DNA of 64,000 nt from Haloplanus natans DSM 17983 (GCF_000427685.1 NZ_KE386573.1:744001-808000); one strand, 5' to 3'; numbered from the stretch's first letter, positions 44,549 through 54,271 are shown. Notes: a model not told the origin generated them from the letters alone. Made by a program: numbers and translations.

Positions 44549-45007
44549 TGCGATGTCTACGTCGCCGAACAAGCAGCGGCTGACGACGTTGTGTTTGGTG
44601 GCGACCCGAGTGGCGCGTGGATTTGGCCTGCAGAGACACTGCGTCCGGACGGCTCACTAGCAGCCGGCAAATTCGCCGAACTCGTGGCGACCAACGGCTC
44701 GCTTGCTGACCTCGTCGCTGAGATTCCGACCTATCCAATCCGATGACAGAATATTGAGGTGGCTGCCCCCGAGAAAGCGGCTCTCATGGACAGGGTCGTA
44801 TCGCTTGTCACCGAGCGCTACGATGCAAGTTCGATCACCACGTTGGACGGGGTCCGAATCGAGACCAAGACGGGGTGGATGCTCATTCGGGCGAGCGGGA
44901 CTCAACCGCTCGTACGGCTGACTGCAGAGGCCCGAACCGACGATGACGTTGAACGACTCCTCGCAGAGGCTGAAAACCTAGTTGCGACGGCACGGTCTGA
45001 GCGGTAA
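44549..45007 (+). pseudogene. Phosphomannomutase/GlmM C-terminal fragment with internal stop
   Basis: AADDVVFGGDPSGAWIWPAETLRPDGSLAAGKFAELVATNGSLADLVAEIPTYPIR, then TGA, then in the same frame QNIEVAAPEKAALMDRVVSL ... GWMLIRASGTQPLVRLTAEA. The FGGDPSGAWIWP sugar-phosphate motif and the RASGTQPLVR phosphate-binding loop are the end of an alpha-D-phosphohexomutase. The first ~300 residues and the catalytic Ser are absent, and one CGA-to-TGA change (44744-44746) interrupts the rest. Confidence 0.85.
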
Positions 45008-45581
45008 GCGTGAGCGTGGACAAACCGGGGACGGCGACGACGCTTTCGTGGGCAGGGACGACATTTCTGATCGGGGGGCATGTCGCATGACTGGCGTCAC
45101 TCAGCCTCTCGTCCCTGCCGACACCGGCCGTCCCCACAACTGTATCTCATGTCTTGCCGGTCTTAAATACTGTATGATACTTGATCATCTTTCGTGGCCG
45201 AGTTCGTTTCACGGAGATACAAGCAGGCACCCACGGTGTTAGCTGTGGGATGAATTCTCCGCTGGACGGACAGTCAGCGCGTCGAACGCGGATTGTACGT
45301 CTGTGAGGCAATCGAGTGGGCACGAGGGTCTACCTGTATGACCTCTCCTACGAATTCCAACCGCAGGCCGAGGTGGTGGACTCTAAACCGTAATATCCTA
45401 ACCTCGGGATTCCTCCGCCTTCAGGCGGAGGAGAATGTCAAATATGTTTAAGGAGGAAGCCCACGGCTTCAGCCGTGGGAGGAATCCGACAAGGCTCGAA
45501 ACAACCACGAGCGATAGTAACCCGACTCCCCTACCCCAGTCGTAGATTATATAAAGAGTCAATCCAATATGTGAAATACGG
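45008..45581. other. Non-coding: solitary right end and left end of tnpB element
   Basis: 45008-45390 shows no gene. At 45412-45431 the stem cctccgcc-ttca-ggcggagg precedes gagaatgTCAA (45441), a right-end pattern identical in layout to 50591-50619. Directly after it the left end of the next tnpB element begins: stem cccacggc-ttca-gccgtggg at 45460-45479 followed by aggaatccgac. So a solo right end abuts an intact element. Confidence 0.6.
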
Positions 45582-46883
45582 ATGGAGGACGTGATTCGCA
45601 CCGTCAAAGTCAAACTTGACGTACCCGAAGAGCGGTGCGACGACCTCCATCAGACGAAACAACAGTTCCTCCACTGTGCGAACACCACCGCAGCGTGGGC
45701 GTGGAGACACCCGAACGACTACTGTGTAACCTCGAAACAAAAAGCCGAACAAGCCCTCTACGATAGCCTTCGCAACGAGACGGAGTTGACTGCAAACCTC
45801 GTCCAGAAAGGGATTCGACGCGCTATCGAGGCCACGAAAAGCGGTGTCGCCCGACTCAAGAAAGGAGACAACACCAGTCAACCGCACTTCGATGCGTGGA
45901 GCGTCGTCTACGACAAACGGAGTGCGACGTTCCACCGCGACCACGTGTCCCTTTCCACAGTGAACGGTCGGGTTGAGTGCGACTATGTGCTTCCCGACGA
46001 CGCAGAGAGGACACCGATTGGTGAGTACCTGCTGAGCGAGGACTACGAGTTCAGAATGTCCACGTTACAGTACGACCGCCAAACAGAGTCGTTCTACCTC
46101 CACGCTCGGATGCGCCGAACCACGGATGAACAAGAGCAATCCACGACTTCTTCGTCCGACGCCACGCACAGAACAGTCCTTGGTGTTGACCTGAACGTGG
46201 ATGGCTCGCTCGCCGTGACTTCGACAGGTGCGTTCATCGGGAATGCTGATGAAATGAATCATCGACGCCGAGAGTTCGAGAAGACTCGCGGGTCGATGCA
46301 ACAAGTAGGAACACGGTCGGCGCACCTGTCGATTCAGTCGATGAACGACCGCGAACACCGCTGGATGCAAGACGAACTCCACCGTGCCTCAAACCAAATC
46401 CTCGAAGAAGCCCGCGACCACGGGTGTACGCATATCACGTTCGAGAACCTGACCGACATTCGGAAGCGGATGGCTGGTGCAAAGCGGTTCCACGCGTGGG
46501 CGTTCAGACGCTTGTTCCAGTACGTCAAGTACAAAGCCGAGATGTACGGCATCGAGGTTGAGCAAGTGAGTCCGGCGTACACGTCTCAACGGTGTTCGTC
46601 GTGTGGATTTACGCACAGAGACAATCGGCGGTCGAAACACCAGTTCGTGTGTCAGAAGTGTGAGTACGAACTGAACGCGGATTACAACGCGAGCAAGAAC
46701 ATCGCTCGCAAACTTCTCAAGAAACTCCACTCGGGGCAGACGTCTTCGTGTGGAGGCGCACCCTGTCAGTGTGCGCTAGCGTCAGGGACGCTGAACCTGA
46801 ATGGCGATTACACCGCCTCCGTCAACACGACGGCAGAAGGGGAGTCCACTGACAAGCCCACGACTTCAGTCGTGGGTAACTGA
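45582..46883 (+). CDS. tnpB: TnpB (IS1341-type), intact
   Basis: 433 aa, start MEDVIRTVKVKLDVPEERCDD at 45582. RuvC residues GVDLNVDGSLAV, FENLTDIRKRM, NADYNASKN and zinc ribbon CSSCGF / CQKCEY are all present. Same subgroup as the frameshifted copy at 38670. Its last codons (GTC GTG GGT AAC TGA) run through the right-end hairpin cccacgac-ttca-gtcgtggg (46857-46876), so coding and element end overlap. The element cuts the PIN gene on its right. No TnpA in the window. Confidence 0.95.
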   Translation: MEDVIRTVKVKLDVPEERCDDLHQTKQQFLHCANTTAAWAWRHPNDYCVTSKQKAEQALYDSLRNETELTANLVQKGIRRAIEATKSGVARLKKGDNTSQPHFDAWSVVYDKRSATFHRDHVSLSTVNGRVECDYVLPDDAERTPIGEYLLSEDYEFRMSTLQYDRQTESFYLHARMRRTTDEQEQSTTSSSDATHRTVLGVDLNVDGSLAVTSTGAFIGNADEMNHRRREFEKTRGSMQQVGTRSAHLSIQSMNDREHRWMQDELHRASNQILEEARDHGCTHITFENLTDIRKRMAGAKRFHAWAFRRLFQYVKYKAEMYGIEVEQVSPAYTSQRCSSCGFTHRDNRRSKHQFVCQKCEYELNADYNASKNIARKLLKKLHSGQTSSCGGAPCQCALASGTLNLNGDYTASVNTTAEGESTDKPTTSVVGN

Positions 46884-47124
46884 CGGACGCATCGGCCACC
46901 GCAATTCCCTCCATCGACGCAATCTCTTCGGCTCGGGCTGGCGTGTCGTGAACGGGCACGTCCGCCAGAAACTCGTCAAGCGCCGCAGTCCCACGCTTTC
47001 CTTCTGTGAGGATTTCCTTTCGTACTTCCCCAGTTGTTCGAATTTCGTCAAAGACCGTCGAGACGAGGTCAAGTCGGCCGACCCACGCGAGCGGAATCAG
47101 CGCGGAGGAGTCGACGACGACCAT
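46822..47124 (-). pseudogene. PIN-domain (VapC-like) toxin, truncated by the tnpB element
   Basis: From ATG 47124: MVVVDSSALIPLAWVGRLDLV, with the first PIN acid residue D5, then a conserved Glu region (RKEILTEGKRG) and EGIAVADAS, where the third acidic residue should lead into the second half. At 46880-46884 the sequence runs into the right end of the tnpB element, and the last 20 codons are antisense to tnpB. About 40% of the domain is lost. The start overlaps the antitoxin stop as ATGA. Confidence 0.85.
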
Positions 47125-47417
47125 CAGATGCGTTCGAGGTCGCGCTCAAGATCGTCAGTCGTGTACCCGACGTCGATGCCCTCCTCGGCGGCGAGCGTCA
47201 GCATCTCAACGTAGGAGACATCCGCGAGTTCCGCTGCCTTTCGCAGCGTGATGCTGTGGTCGCGGAGCTGGTCGAGCGCCCGCTCTGTGCGCCAGTCGTT
47301 GAGACCCTGCCGGATGAGACGCCGAAGCACTTCCGACCGGTCGGCACTCATCTCCTCCTCGAGTTCGGCGAGTGCCTCCTCGTCGTCTTCCGGGATGCGC
47401 GTGGTGACCGTCTTCAT
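47124..47417 (-). CDS. UPF0175-family antitoxin with ribbon-helix-helix start
   Basis: 97 aa from ATG 47417. MKTVTTRIPEDDEEALAELEEEMSADRSEVLRRLIRQGL is a ribbon-helix-helix DNA-binding unit; ITLRKAAELADVSYVEMLTLAAEEGIDVGYTTDDLERDL is the UPF0175 part. Such proteins are antitoxins of PIN toxins; the cognate toxin gene immediately downstream is truncated, so the antitoxin is an orphan, at least locally. Confidence 0.85.
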   Translation of the reverse strand: MKTVTTRIPEDDEEALAELEEEMSADRSEVLRRLIRQGLNDWRTERALDQLRDHSITLRKAAELADVSYVEMLTLAAEEGIDVGYTTDDLERDLERI

Positions 47418-47656
47418 CGTTACGATACGCAATAGATGTAACGCACACTACCATCAGGTTTGGCTCCCACAGGTAGAATCAGGAACAACCGAGGACGGTG
47501 GTCATCGACTCGCTGAGAACAGTGGATAGGCACGCGTCTCGCAACTACTCGGCCCGGTCTGTTGTGACGACTAACTGACTGCACTCATCGTCCGCTTCGC
47601 TCGCCGGTGACGGGGCAAATGGACTGTCCCGCGGTTCTGGTGGACAAACAGCAGTA
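47418..47656. other. Spacer without recognised features
   Basis: Contains the upstream region of the UPF0175 gene, with AT-rich cgatacgcaatagatg close to its start. No gene seen. Confidence 0.3.
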
Positions 47657-47728
47657 TCAGTCGTCGATAGACTCGTTCAGCGTAGCAAACTCCGCTGGAG
47701 AGAGGACGACCTCCGCGTTAACCTCCTC
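47657..47728 (-). pseudogene. C-terminal tail of a split PIN toxin
   Basis: Reads EEVNAEVVLSPAEFATLNESIDD followed by TGA at 47657. The pattern VLSPAEF-x-x-LN is common at the end of haloarchaeal VapC-type PIN proteins. It lies beyond the right end of the non-autonomous element 47718-48221, while the rest of a PIN-like gene lies beyond its left end (48222-48569). Confidence 0.55.
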
Positions 47729-48221
47729 CCACGGCTGAAGCCGTGGGATTCCCCGAAGGGGATTTTAAGTTTGCGCGTTTCCTCGGCCCTCAAGTTCCCT
47801 TTCGGGAGGGGCGTTCGACGGTTGCCGTCCGGTTACGACCCCGGACGTGCTTTCCAGCGCGTACAGCCCGGTCAAACGGGCCTTCCCACCCGGACGCGCC
47901 GGGTGCTTCGACGGGAATACCGCTTCCCTCCACGGTCGGGTATTCAGCCGACTGGGTACCACCATTCGCGTCCGGCCCGTAGGCCGGGACGTGGTGGATT
48001 GGTTCTCCGGCTTTGTTACCCGGCAGGCTGTGGACGCGAAGCGTCCGTAGGGGTCGAAGACCCCGTGCCACAACCGGGGAACGCCGTTACATCACAGTAC
48101 AGGAGGGGCGGAGTTAACGATTCGGGACACAACTCCCGTCCGGCCACCGAACGGTGGTCTGTCTCCCACTGTGTCGGCTTCATCCCACGGCTAAAGCCGT
48201 GGGCTTTCGCCTCGAACAACT
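47718..48221 (-). mobile_element. Non-autonomous IS200/605-type element (PATE-like), copy A, 504 bp
   Basis: On the minus strand it starts right after TTAC (rc of 48222-48225) with AGTTGTTCGAGGCGAAAGCC and the stem cccacggc-ttta-gccgtggg (48184-48203), and ends with ccccttcggggaatcccacggcttcagccgtgggaggaggTTAA (47718). It has no ORF of coding quality. It is homologous in inverted orientation to copy B at 50172-50619: shared blocks include tggtacccagtcggctgaat and acccgaccgtggagg. TTAC at the left and TTAA/TCAA at the right mirror the IS608 cleavage sites. Confidence 0.85.
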
Positions 48222-48569
48222 GTAATACCCGTCCCAGCCGTCGATGTTGTGATCGGCCGCCGGATCGAACGCAGCCCTGACTGTCGACTCTGTCATCTCG
48301 TCGTACCAGTGAACTCGACTCGCATCCGCGAAATTCTCCATCAGACGAGAGGCGTCAGCGTTCGAAAACGCGTAGGAGTTCGTCAGAACCATGTGAGAAC
48401 CGAAGAGTGCTGGATACGGGACGACGGCGTCGATGGTGCCCTCGATGGCATCTTTCACGTACGAGAGCGCGTTCAGCGTCACGTGGCACATGCTCTTCGA
48501 CGAATGCGAGGATTTCGCCGAGAATGCAACCGTGCTCACGCTACTCTCACAAAGTCGCTTCCGGATCAC
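48222..48569 (-). pseudogene. N-terminal/middle part of a split, frameshifted PIN toxin
   Basis: One frame reads EHGCILGEILAFVEEHVPRDAER, then after a 2-base loss in a gcgc run another frame gives ALSYVKDAIEGTIDAVVPYPALFGSHMVLTNSYAFSNADAS ... NIDGWDGYY and stops abruptly at the TTAC that borders the non-autonomous element. The layout resembles VapC-like PIN proteins. The missing end is probably the piece at 47657-47728, with about 25 residues lost. It lies just downstream of the DICT pseudogene on the same strand. Confidence 0.55.
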
Positions 48570-48572
48570 GCG

Positions 48573-49338
48573 CTACAGGGTCCGCTCGATGTAGCGGTTG
48601 ATGGCCCGAATCCGGTCGTCGTCGAACGTCCACAGGGCGTCCCACTCGTTGTCGCCGACGTGTTCGGCGACCAGCGCGGCCGTCTCGGCGGTCGGGTCCG
48701 CGGTGTGAACGACGACGAACCACGAGGTGCGGAACTCGCCCTCGTAGCCCGCGTGGACGACGCCGGGGAACGACGCCGGCGGCAGCCAGTCCGGGACGCC
48801 GTAGACGTCGACGTCGGTGTGACCTACCGTCTCGTAGACGGTCCGGGTGCCGCGTTCGTCGTCGAGTCGGGAGGGGCGCTGGAACGAGGAGCGCAGGCGC
48901 CCCGAGCCGTGTTCCCAGGCGAGTTGCTCGATGTATCTGGAAATCATGATGAGGGGCAGCTTCTCCGACCCCGAGGCGGGGTAGCCCCGGACTCTGAACG
49001 GCGTCTCGTCGAGGCTCGCGAACACGTCGGGCAGCGTCACGTCGCCGAGCCCCTTCGCGCCCGTCATGTAGAGATCGGAGTTGACCAGTAGGATTTCGTC
49101 TTCGAGGACCGCCAGCGGCGAGGTGGCGACGACGTCGTCGCCGTCGAGCAACACCACCTGGTCCGCCTCGGCGTCGGGGATGTCCAGTTCGTCCACGCCG
49201 ATCGATTGCCCCCCCGAACGTCTCTTCGACCATCTCCTGGATCGGCTGCGGTCGCGTCCGGTTGACGACGGCGATAGAGAGATCACGGACGGGGCCGCGT
49301 TCGATGAACGCGGCGAGCGAGTCGAGTCCCTCTGGCAT
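48573..49338 (-). pseudogene. DICT-type sensory protein gene with frameshift in a G7 run
   Basis: Start ATG 49338: MPEGLDSLAAFIERGPVRDLSIAVVNRTRPQPIQEMVEETFGG. At 49208-49214 seven Gs (minus strand ttcgggggggcaa) shift the frame; with six Gs it continues QSIGVDELDIPDAEADQVVLLDGDDVVATSPLAV ... YGVPDWLPPASFPGVVHAGYEGEFRTSWFVVVHT ... INRYIERTL to 48573. The order matches haloarchaeal DICT sensory-domain proteins of ~255 aa. Inactive, phase-variable, or a homopolymer sequencing error. Confidence 0.8.
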
Positions 49339-49684
<346 letters not shown>

Positions 49685-50035
49685 ATGAGTCAAAATCGAG
49701 ACGAACACGGCCAATTCACCGAGCAGGTGACCCTCGCCGATGTACTCGGTGTGTTCGAGGCTGTCGAGGGGCCGGTGATCACCTCGGGCGATGTCGCGTC
49801 AGTAACTGGGTGTTCGGACGATTCTGCCCGGCGAAAACTCGAGCAGTTGCACCAGCGAGACCGTGTCGGTCGGCGAAAGACAGCCGGTCGAGTCATCTAC
49901 TGGCGGCTCGACACAGCGGACCCTACCCCGGTGGACCCCGACGACCCGATCTTCACAGATCGTCCCTCGTTCTCGTCAGGTGCGGACAACCTGTCGGAAC
50001 AGGTCGATGAACTCCTCTACGGGGCGGACCCGTGA
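49685..50035 (+). CDS. HTH antitoxin-type protein, 116 aa
   Basis: ATG at 49685. Residues 15-75 form a winged helix (LADVLGVFEAVEGPVITSGDVASVTGCSDDSARRKLEQLHQRDRVGRRKTAGRVIYWRL), followed by an acidic linker and a short amphipathic end GADNLSEQVDELLYGADP that could wrap the toxin. Its stop overlaps the GTG start of a PIN gene (GTGA), the usual antitoxin-toxin arrangement in haloarchaea. Confidence 0.8.
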   Translation: MSQNRDEHGQFTEQVTLADVLGVFEAVEGPVITSGDVASVTGCSDDSARRKLEQLHQRDRVGRRKTAGRVIYWRLDTADPTPVDPDDPIFTDRPSFSSGADNLSEQVDELLYGADP

Positions 50036-50175
50036 CACAGCCGCGGCCACTCTTCGTCGATACGAACGCGTTCGTCGCGCTTTTCGATGCGGATGACGAT
50101 CATTACGCCGCCGCGAACGCCGTCATGGACGGGATCCGAGATGGCGACCTCGCCTACGGGCCACTATTTACGTGA
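50032..50175 (+). pseudogene. PIN-domain toxin, cut after 46 residues by the non-autonomous element
   Basis: GTG at 50032: TQPRPLFVDTNAFVALFDADDDHYAAANAVMDGIRDGDLAYGPLFT, then TGA. LFVDTNAFVALFD is the PIN N-terminal strand with catalytic Asp. The codons CTA TTT AC contain TTAC (50168-50171), after which element copy B begins; normally the protein would continue with the conserved Glu helix. No C-terminal half is visible beyond the element. Confidence 0.88.
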
Positions 50176-50619
50176 GTGCGAGGAGAAAGCCCCCCTTCAG
50201 GGCGGGGATGAATCCGACACGCTCATATCGCTCGCTCTCGTACAATGGCCTACTGGAGTTCCCTCGTCGGGACACACCGGCTTCGCCGGTACAGACGCTT
50301 TGCGTTCACGTCCTACGGGGTAACAAATCCGACACCAGTCCACGGCGTAACACCTCAGGTGACGCGAACCGTGGTACCCAGTCGGCTGAATACCCGACCG
50401 TGGAGGGGCGAACGGTATTCGCCCCGTCGAAGCGTCCGGCACGTCCGGGTGGGAAGGCCGCTTTGACACGGCTAAACGCACTGCAAAGCACGCCCTTGGT
50501 AATAACTGGGCGGCGACCCCCGACGTGGGACGCGAAAGCGTACTTCGCCACCGAGGAAACGTGCAACCTTGAACTCCCCTTCGGGGAATCCTCGCCCTTC
50601 AGGGCGGGGAGGATGTCAA
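50172..50619 (+). mobile_element. Non-autonomous IS200/605-type element (PATE-like), copy B, 448 bp
   Basis: Begins after TTAC with GTGAGTGCGAGGAGAAAGCC, left stem around 50190-50206 (ccccc-ttca-gggcgggg), and ends with ccccttcggggaatcctcgcccttcagggcggggaggatgTCAA (50619). Inverted homolog of copy A with long identical blocks in the middle (tggtacccagtcggctgaat; cgtccgggtgggaaggcc). In each copy the left and right stems share the same sequence (cccacggc in A, gcccttcagggc in B). Confidence 0.85.
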
Positions 50620-50899
50620 AGCGGGGGCGACCCCCTCGACGAACCGACCGGCCCCACCTCGGCTTGGATGGCCCGGCCATCGCTTCGGTCCGCCGCGGCC
50701 AGGCTCGGCCTACGAGCCGTCGCATCGCTTCAGGATCGCCGTACGAGACGGGTGTGCTGTATCTCAAATAATCGTCGATAAGGATTAGGAAGAGCGCCTA
50801 AACGCCCCATATAGCCGGGTTTCAGCCGTCCCTGCATCCGATTATCACCGGTGAGTTCCGAGCCAGAACGAATAAACTCTAGGCTCGCGGCGAGGGCGT
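50620..50899. other. Spacer before the protease gene
   Basis: Contains the diverged repeat of 49440-49500 (gatggcccggccatcgc at 50668) and an AT-richer part 50760-50790 (ctcaaataatcgtcgataaggattagg). An AT-rich stretch aacgaataaac lies about 30 bases before the protease ATG and could be its TATA element. No gene seen. Confidence 0.35.
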
Positions 50900-53038
50900 A
50901 TGGGTTCAGAGGCACCCGAGGGACAGGGTAGCGATTCGGGAGACGATTCGACCGGCGATTCGACGGGCATCGGGTCGACGACGCGACGTGGCGTCCTCGT
51001 CGGACTGACGACGGGCGCCGGCATCGGACTGGGCGCCGCGGCGGCCGCGCGCGGGCCGCCGGCGCACGCCGGCAACGACGCCGGCACCGGGCGCGGCAAC
51101 AACGGCCGGGCACCCGCGGGCAACGACGACACGCCGGGGCGCGGGCCACCGGATCAGGTGATCGTCGGGACGACGACACAGGCCGCCGCCGACGAGGCGG
51201 CCCGGCAGGCCCGCGAGGTGCGTCACAAACTCGACTTCGGCGACCACGGCAAGGCCGTCGCGGGCCGCTTCCCCGAACCGGCGCGGAAAGGCCTCGCCAA
51301 CCGGCCGGACGTGCGCTACGTTGAACCGGACGCGACGTTCGAGGCCGTGGCGCAGTCGACGCCGTGGGGCGTCGACCGCGTCGACGCCGACACCGTCCAC
51401 GGCGACGGCACGACCGGTTCGGGAGCCGACATCGCGATCATCGACACCGGGATCGACAGCGACCACCCCGATCTCGTCGACAACCTCGGTTCGGGCACGG
51501 CGTACGTCGAGGCCGGCACCGACTACGACGGGAGTAGCTGTAGCGGCAACGGCAACACCTACTACGAGCCCTGGGACGACGACAACGACCACGGCACCCA
51601 CTGTGCCGGCATCGCGGCCGGCGTCGACAACGGCGAGGGCGTCGTCGGCGTCGCGCCCGGCGCGACGCTGCACGCCGTCAAGGTGCTCGCCTGTAGCGGC
51701 ACGGGGTATCTCTCCGACATCGCCGCGGGCGTCGAGTATACGGCGAATCAGGGCTGGGACGTGGCGAGCATGAGTCTCGGGTCGTCCTCGTCGTACTCGA
51801 CGCTCCGGGACGCGTGTCAGTACGCGGTCGATCAGGGCGTGTTGCTCGTCGCGGCCGCGGGCAACGACGGGCCGTGTTCGGACTGTGTGTCGTATCCGGC
51901 GACCTACGACTCCGTGGTTGCGGTGAGTGCGACGACGAGTGCCGACGATCTGGCGTCGTTTTCGTCGACCGGGCCGGAGATCGACATCGCGGCGCCCGGG
52001 TCCTCGATCCTCTCGACCGTTCCCGGTGGGGAGGCGTATTTCTCCGGCACGTCGATGGCCTGTCCCCACGTGAGTGGCGTGGGTGGACTGTTGATGGCGA
52101 ACGGCTATACGGGCAGTGAGGCGCGGTCGGCGTTGCAAGGGAGTGCGGAGGACATCGGGCTGTCGAGTTCGGACGGTGGGAACGGATTGCTAGACGCGAA
52201 CGGGGCTGCGGGAGATCTTCAAAACATGATTGGCGAAGCCGGCACGATTTCGGTCGACGAGAATTGGACGACAGTTACGCTCGAAGGGTCGTACACCGAC
52301 CCCGTGGTGGTTACGTCCGTGGGGACGTTCAACGACCCCGATCCGGTTCACGCGCGGGTTCGGAACGCCGGGAGCGGGAGTTTCGAAGTGCGGTTGGAGG
52401 AGTGGGAATATCAGGATGGGGCGCATAGTGCGGAGTCGGTTCAGTATATCGTGGTGGAGGCGGGTGAACACGATACCGAGGCAGGCGTCCCTCTCGTGGC
52501 CGGCAAGACGACGGCCAACGGCGGCGGCTGGACCACGGTCACCTTCACGTCGAGCTGGAACCCGCAGTCGCACGTCTACACACAGGTCATGTCGAACAAT
52601 GATTCGACGCCGGTCTCAACGCGGATTACGCGGGCCGGTGCCGAGACGTTCGATGTCAGCTGTCACGAGGAGGAGACCAACGAATCGGGGTCGTCCTGGA
52701 CCAACGATCACGCCGACGAGACGGTCGGCTTCATCGCGACGCAACCCCAGTCTCGGATCGACAACGCTGGCGCCGGCGAGAGCATTGCCTCCTCGATTCC
52801 GACGGACGCGTGGACTACGAACCCATTTCAGGAGAGCTACTCCGCCGCGCCCGTGACGGTGCCTCGGATGCAGTCCTTCTTTGGGGGGAACACGACGGAC
52901 CTTCGCATGAGAAATCTCTCGGCGTCGTCGTTCGATGTACAGGCACAGGAGGAACAGTCTCTCGACGACGAGGTCGCCCACGTTCCGGAGTACGTGGCAA
53001 CCTTGGCGCTCGAAGCTGGTCCCACCTCGCCTGCGTGA
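50900..53038 (+). CDS. Secreted subtilisin-like serine protease (halolysin type)
   Basis: 712 aa. Tat signal STTRRGVLVGLTTGAGIGLGAAAAA (RR at 29-30), an inhibitor-type propeptide (~85-150), catalytic domain with D182 (IIDTGID), H231 (DHGTHCAG), oxyanion N (AAAGNDG) and S385 (SGTSMACPH). The C-terminal ~270 residues hold three beta repeats with the pattern WTTVTL-x-GSYTDPVVV ... FEVRLEEW, WTTVTFTSSWNPQSHVY ... FDVSCHEEE and NPFQESYSAAPVTV ... FDVQAQEEQ, a possible substrate- or cell-wall-binding module. The N-terminal linker is rich in Gly/Asn. Confidence 0.93.
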   Translation: MGSEAPEGQGSDSGDDSTGDSTGIGSTTRRGVLVGLTTGAGIGLGAAAAARGPPAHAGNDAGTGRGNNGRAPAGNDDTPGRGPPDQVIVGTTTQAAADEAARQAREVRHKLDFGDHGKAVAGRFPEPARKGLANRPDVRYVEPDATFEAVAQSTPWGVDRVDADTVHGDGTTGSGADIAIIDTGIDSDHPDLVDNLGSGTAYVEAGTDYDGSSCSGNGNTYYEPWDDDNDHGTHCAGIAAGVDNGEGVVGVAPGATLHAVKVLACSGTGYLSDIAAGVEYTANQGWDVASMSLGSSSSYSTLRDACQYAVDQGVLLVAAAGNDGPCSDCVSYPATYDSVVAVSATTSADDLASFSSTGPEIDIAAPGSSILSTVPGGEAYFSGTSMACPHVSGVGGLLMANGYTGSEARSALQGSAEDIGLSSSDGGNGLLDANGAAGDLQNMIGEAGTISVDENWTTVTLEGSYTDPVVVTSVGTFNDPDPVHARVRNAGSGSFEVRLEEWEYQDGAHSAESVQYIVVEAGEHDTEAGVPLVAGKTTANGGGWTTVTFTSSWNPQSHVYTQVMSNNDSTPVSTRITRAGAETFDVSCHEEETNESGSSWTNDHADETVGFIATQPQSRIDNAGAGESIASSIPTDAWTTNPFQESYSAAPVTVPRMQSFFGGNTTDLRMRNLSASSFDVQAQEEQSLDDEVAHVPEYVATLALEAGPTSPA

Positions 53039-53160
53039 CGGACAATCGCTCCGACCGCCGAAATTCCACCTGACTGAGACGTTCGTTTACGATTCGGTCC
53101 CAAATGTGTCCTATCAGCTGATCGCTGATTTCTTGACACGTCGTATTAATTGTCTCTCCG

Positions 53161-54270
53161 ATGCGTATCCTCCGCGTCGCACAGAAACTCTACCCTGAGG
53201 TTCCAGGCGGCGGGACCTACCACGTCCACGCGATGAGTCGCGACCAGGCCGCCATGGGTCACGATGTGACCGTACTGACCGTCGCGACCGACCCCGAACT
53301 TCCTCACGTCGAGGAACGCGACGGCTACACGGTCGTCCGGTATCCGTCGACGCTTTCACTCATCGGCAACGACATCTCAGCCGGGCTCGCCCGGCACCTC
53401 GCCACCGTCGACGATTCGGCGTACGACGTGTGCCACGCCCACTCCCACCTCTACTTCTCGACGAACCTCGCGGCCCTGAAAGGCCGACTCGGCGACCTCC
53501 CACTCGCGATCACGAACCACGGTCTCTACTCTCAGAACGCGCCCGAGTGGGTATTCGACGCGTATCTACGGACGCTCGGACGGTGGACGTTCAACCGCGC
53601 TGATGTTGTGTTCTGCTATACCGACACCGACCGCAATCGCGTTCGTGAGCTTGGCGTCACATCACCGATCAAAATCGTCTCTAACGGCATTGATACTGGG
53701 CGATTCCACCCCCAAGGTTCCCAGAGCGATATGATCGATCACAATGGTCCTGTCATCTTGTTCGTTGGTCGGCTAGTGGAGGGAAAACGCCCGACTGACG
53801 CCATTCGTGCGCTTGCAGCGGTTCGGGAGACACATCCTAGTGCAGCCCTCTTCATGTGTGGTCAAGGGCCTCTCCGTCCGGATTTGGAGTCACTGGCAGC
53901 CGAATTGGGAATCGCTGGCGCCGTTACGTTCCTTGGACAGGTGTCGTACGATGCGATGCCTGGTGTGTACCGCGGAGCCGACGTGTTCGTTTTGCCAAGT
54001 CGAGCCGAAGGCGTCCCGCGGACGGTCATGGAAGCGATGGCGACCGAAGTCCCCGTCGTATGTAGCAACTTGCCCCAGATTCGAGAGCTGGTTTCGAGTG
54101 GTGGCTATACGGTCGATGTCGGCGATCATGCGGCATTTGCCGAGCGGATCGCTGCGTGCCTTGATGGATCGTTCCCCAATCGTGGGCGAGAGCGCATCGT
54201 GCGCGAACACTCATGGACGGATACAGTCGATCGAACGACCGACATCTTAGAGAAACTCGCCGCAACCTGA
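53161..54270 (+). CDS. GT4-family glycosyltransferase
   Basis: 369 aa, GT-B fold. N-terminal MRILRVAQKLYPEVPGGGTYHVHAMSRDQAAMGHDVTVLT contains the acceptor-domain Gly-rich loop; the C-terminal domain has VSNGIDTGRFHP, ILFVGRLVEGKRPTDAIRAL and the donor-sugar E-x7-E (PSRAEGVPRTVMEAMA). Transfers a nucleotide-activated sugar with retention of configuration, at the inner membrane face. First gene of the glycan locus. Confidence 0.9.
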   Translation: MRILRVAQKLYPEVPGGGTYHVHAMSRDQAAMGHDVTVLTVATDPELPHVEERDGYTVVRYPSTLSLIGNDISAGLARHLATVDDSAYDVCHAHSHLYFSTNLAALKGRLGDLPLAITNHGLYSQNAPEWVFDAYLRTLGRWTFNRADVVFCYTDTDRNRVRELGVTSPIKIVSNGIDTGRFHPQGSQSDMIDHNGPVILFVGRLVEGKRPTDAIRALAAVRETHPSAALFMCGQGPLRPDLESLAAELGIAGAVTFLGQVSYDAMPGVYRGADVFVLPSRAEGVPRTVMEAMATEVPVVCSNLPQIRELVSSGGYTVDVGDHAAFAERIAACLDGSFPNRGRERIVREHSWTDTVDRTTDILEKLAAT

Positions 54271-54271
54271 C

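Noticed and set aside
45008-45390. Looked for the missing C-terminal half of the PIN gene cut at 46880
   Set aside because: No PIN-like sequence is found on the minus strand left of the tnpB element, so simple insertion without deletion is not supported.
47771-48280. 169-codon + and ~100-codon minus frames across element A
   Set aside because: They run through terminal hairpins, have no haloarchaeal acidic bias and are not conserved in frame in copy B.
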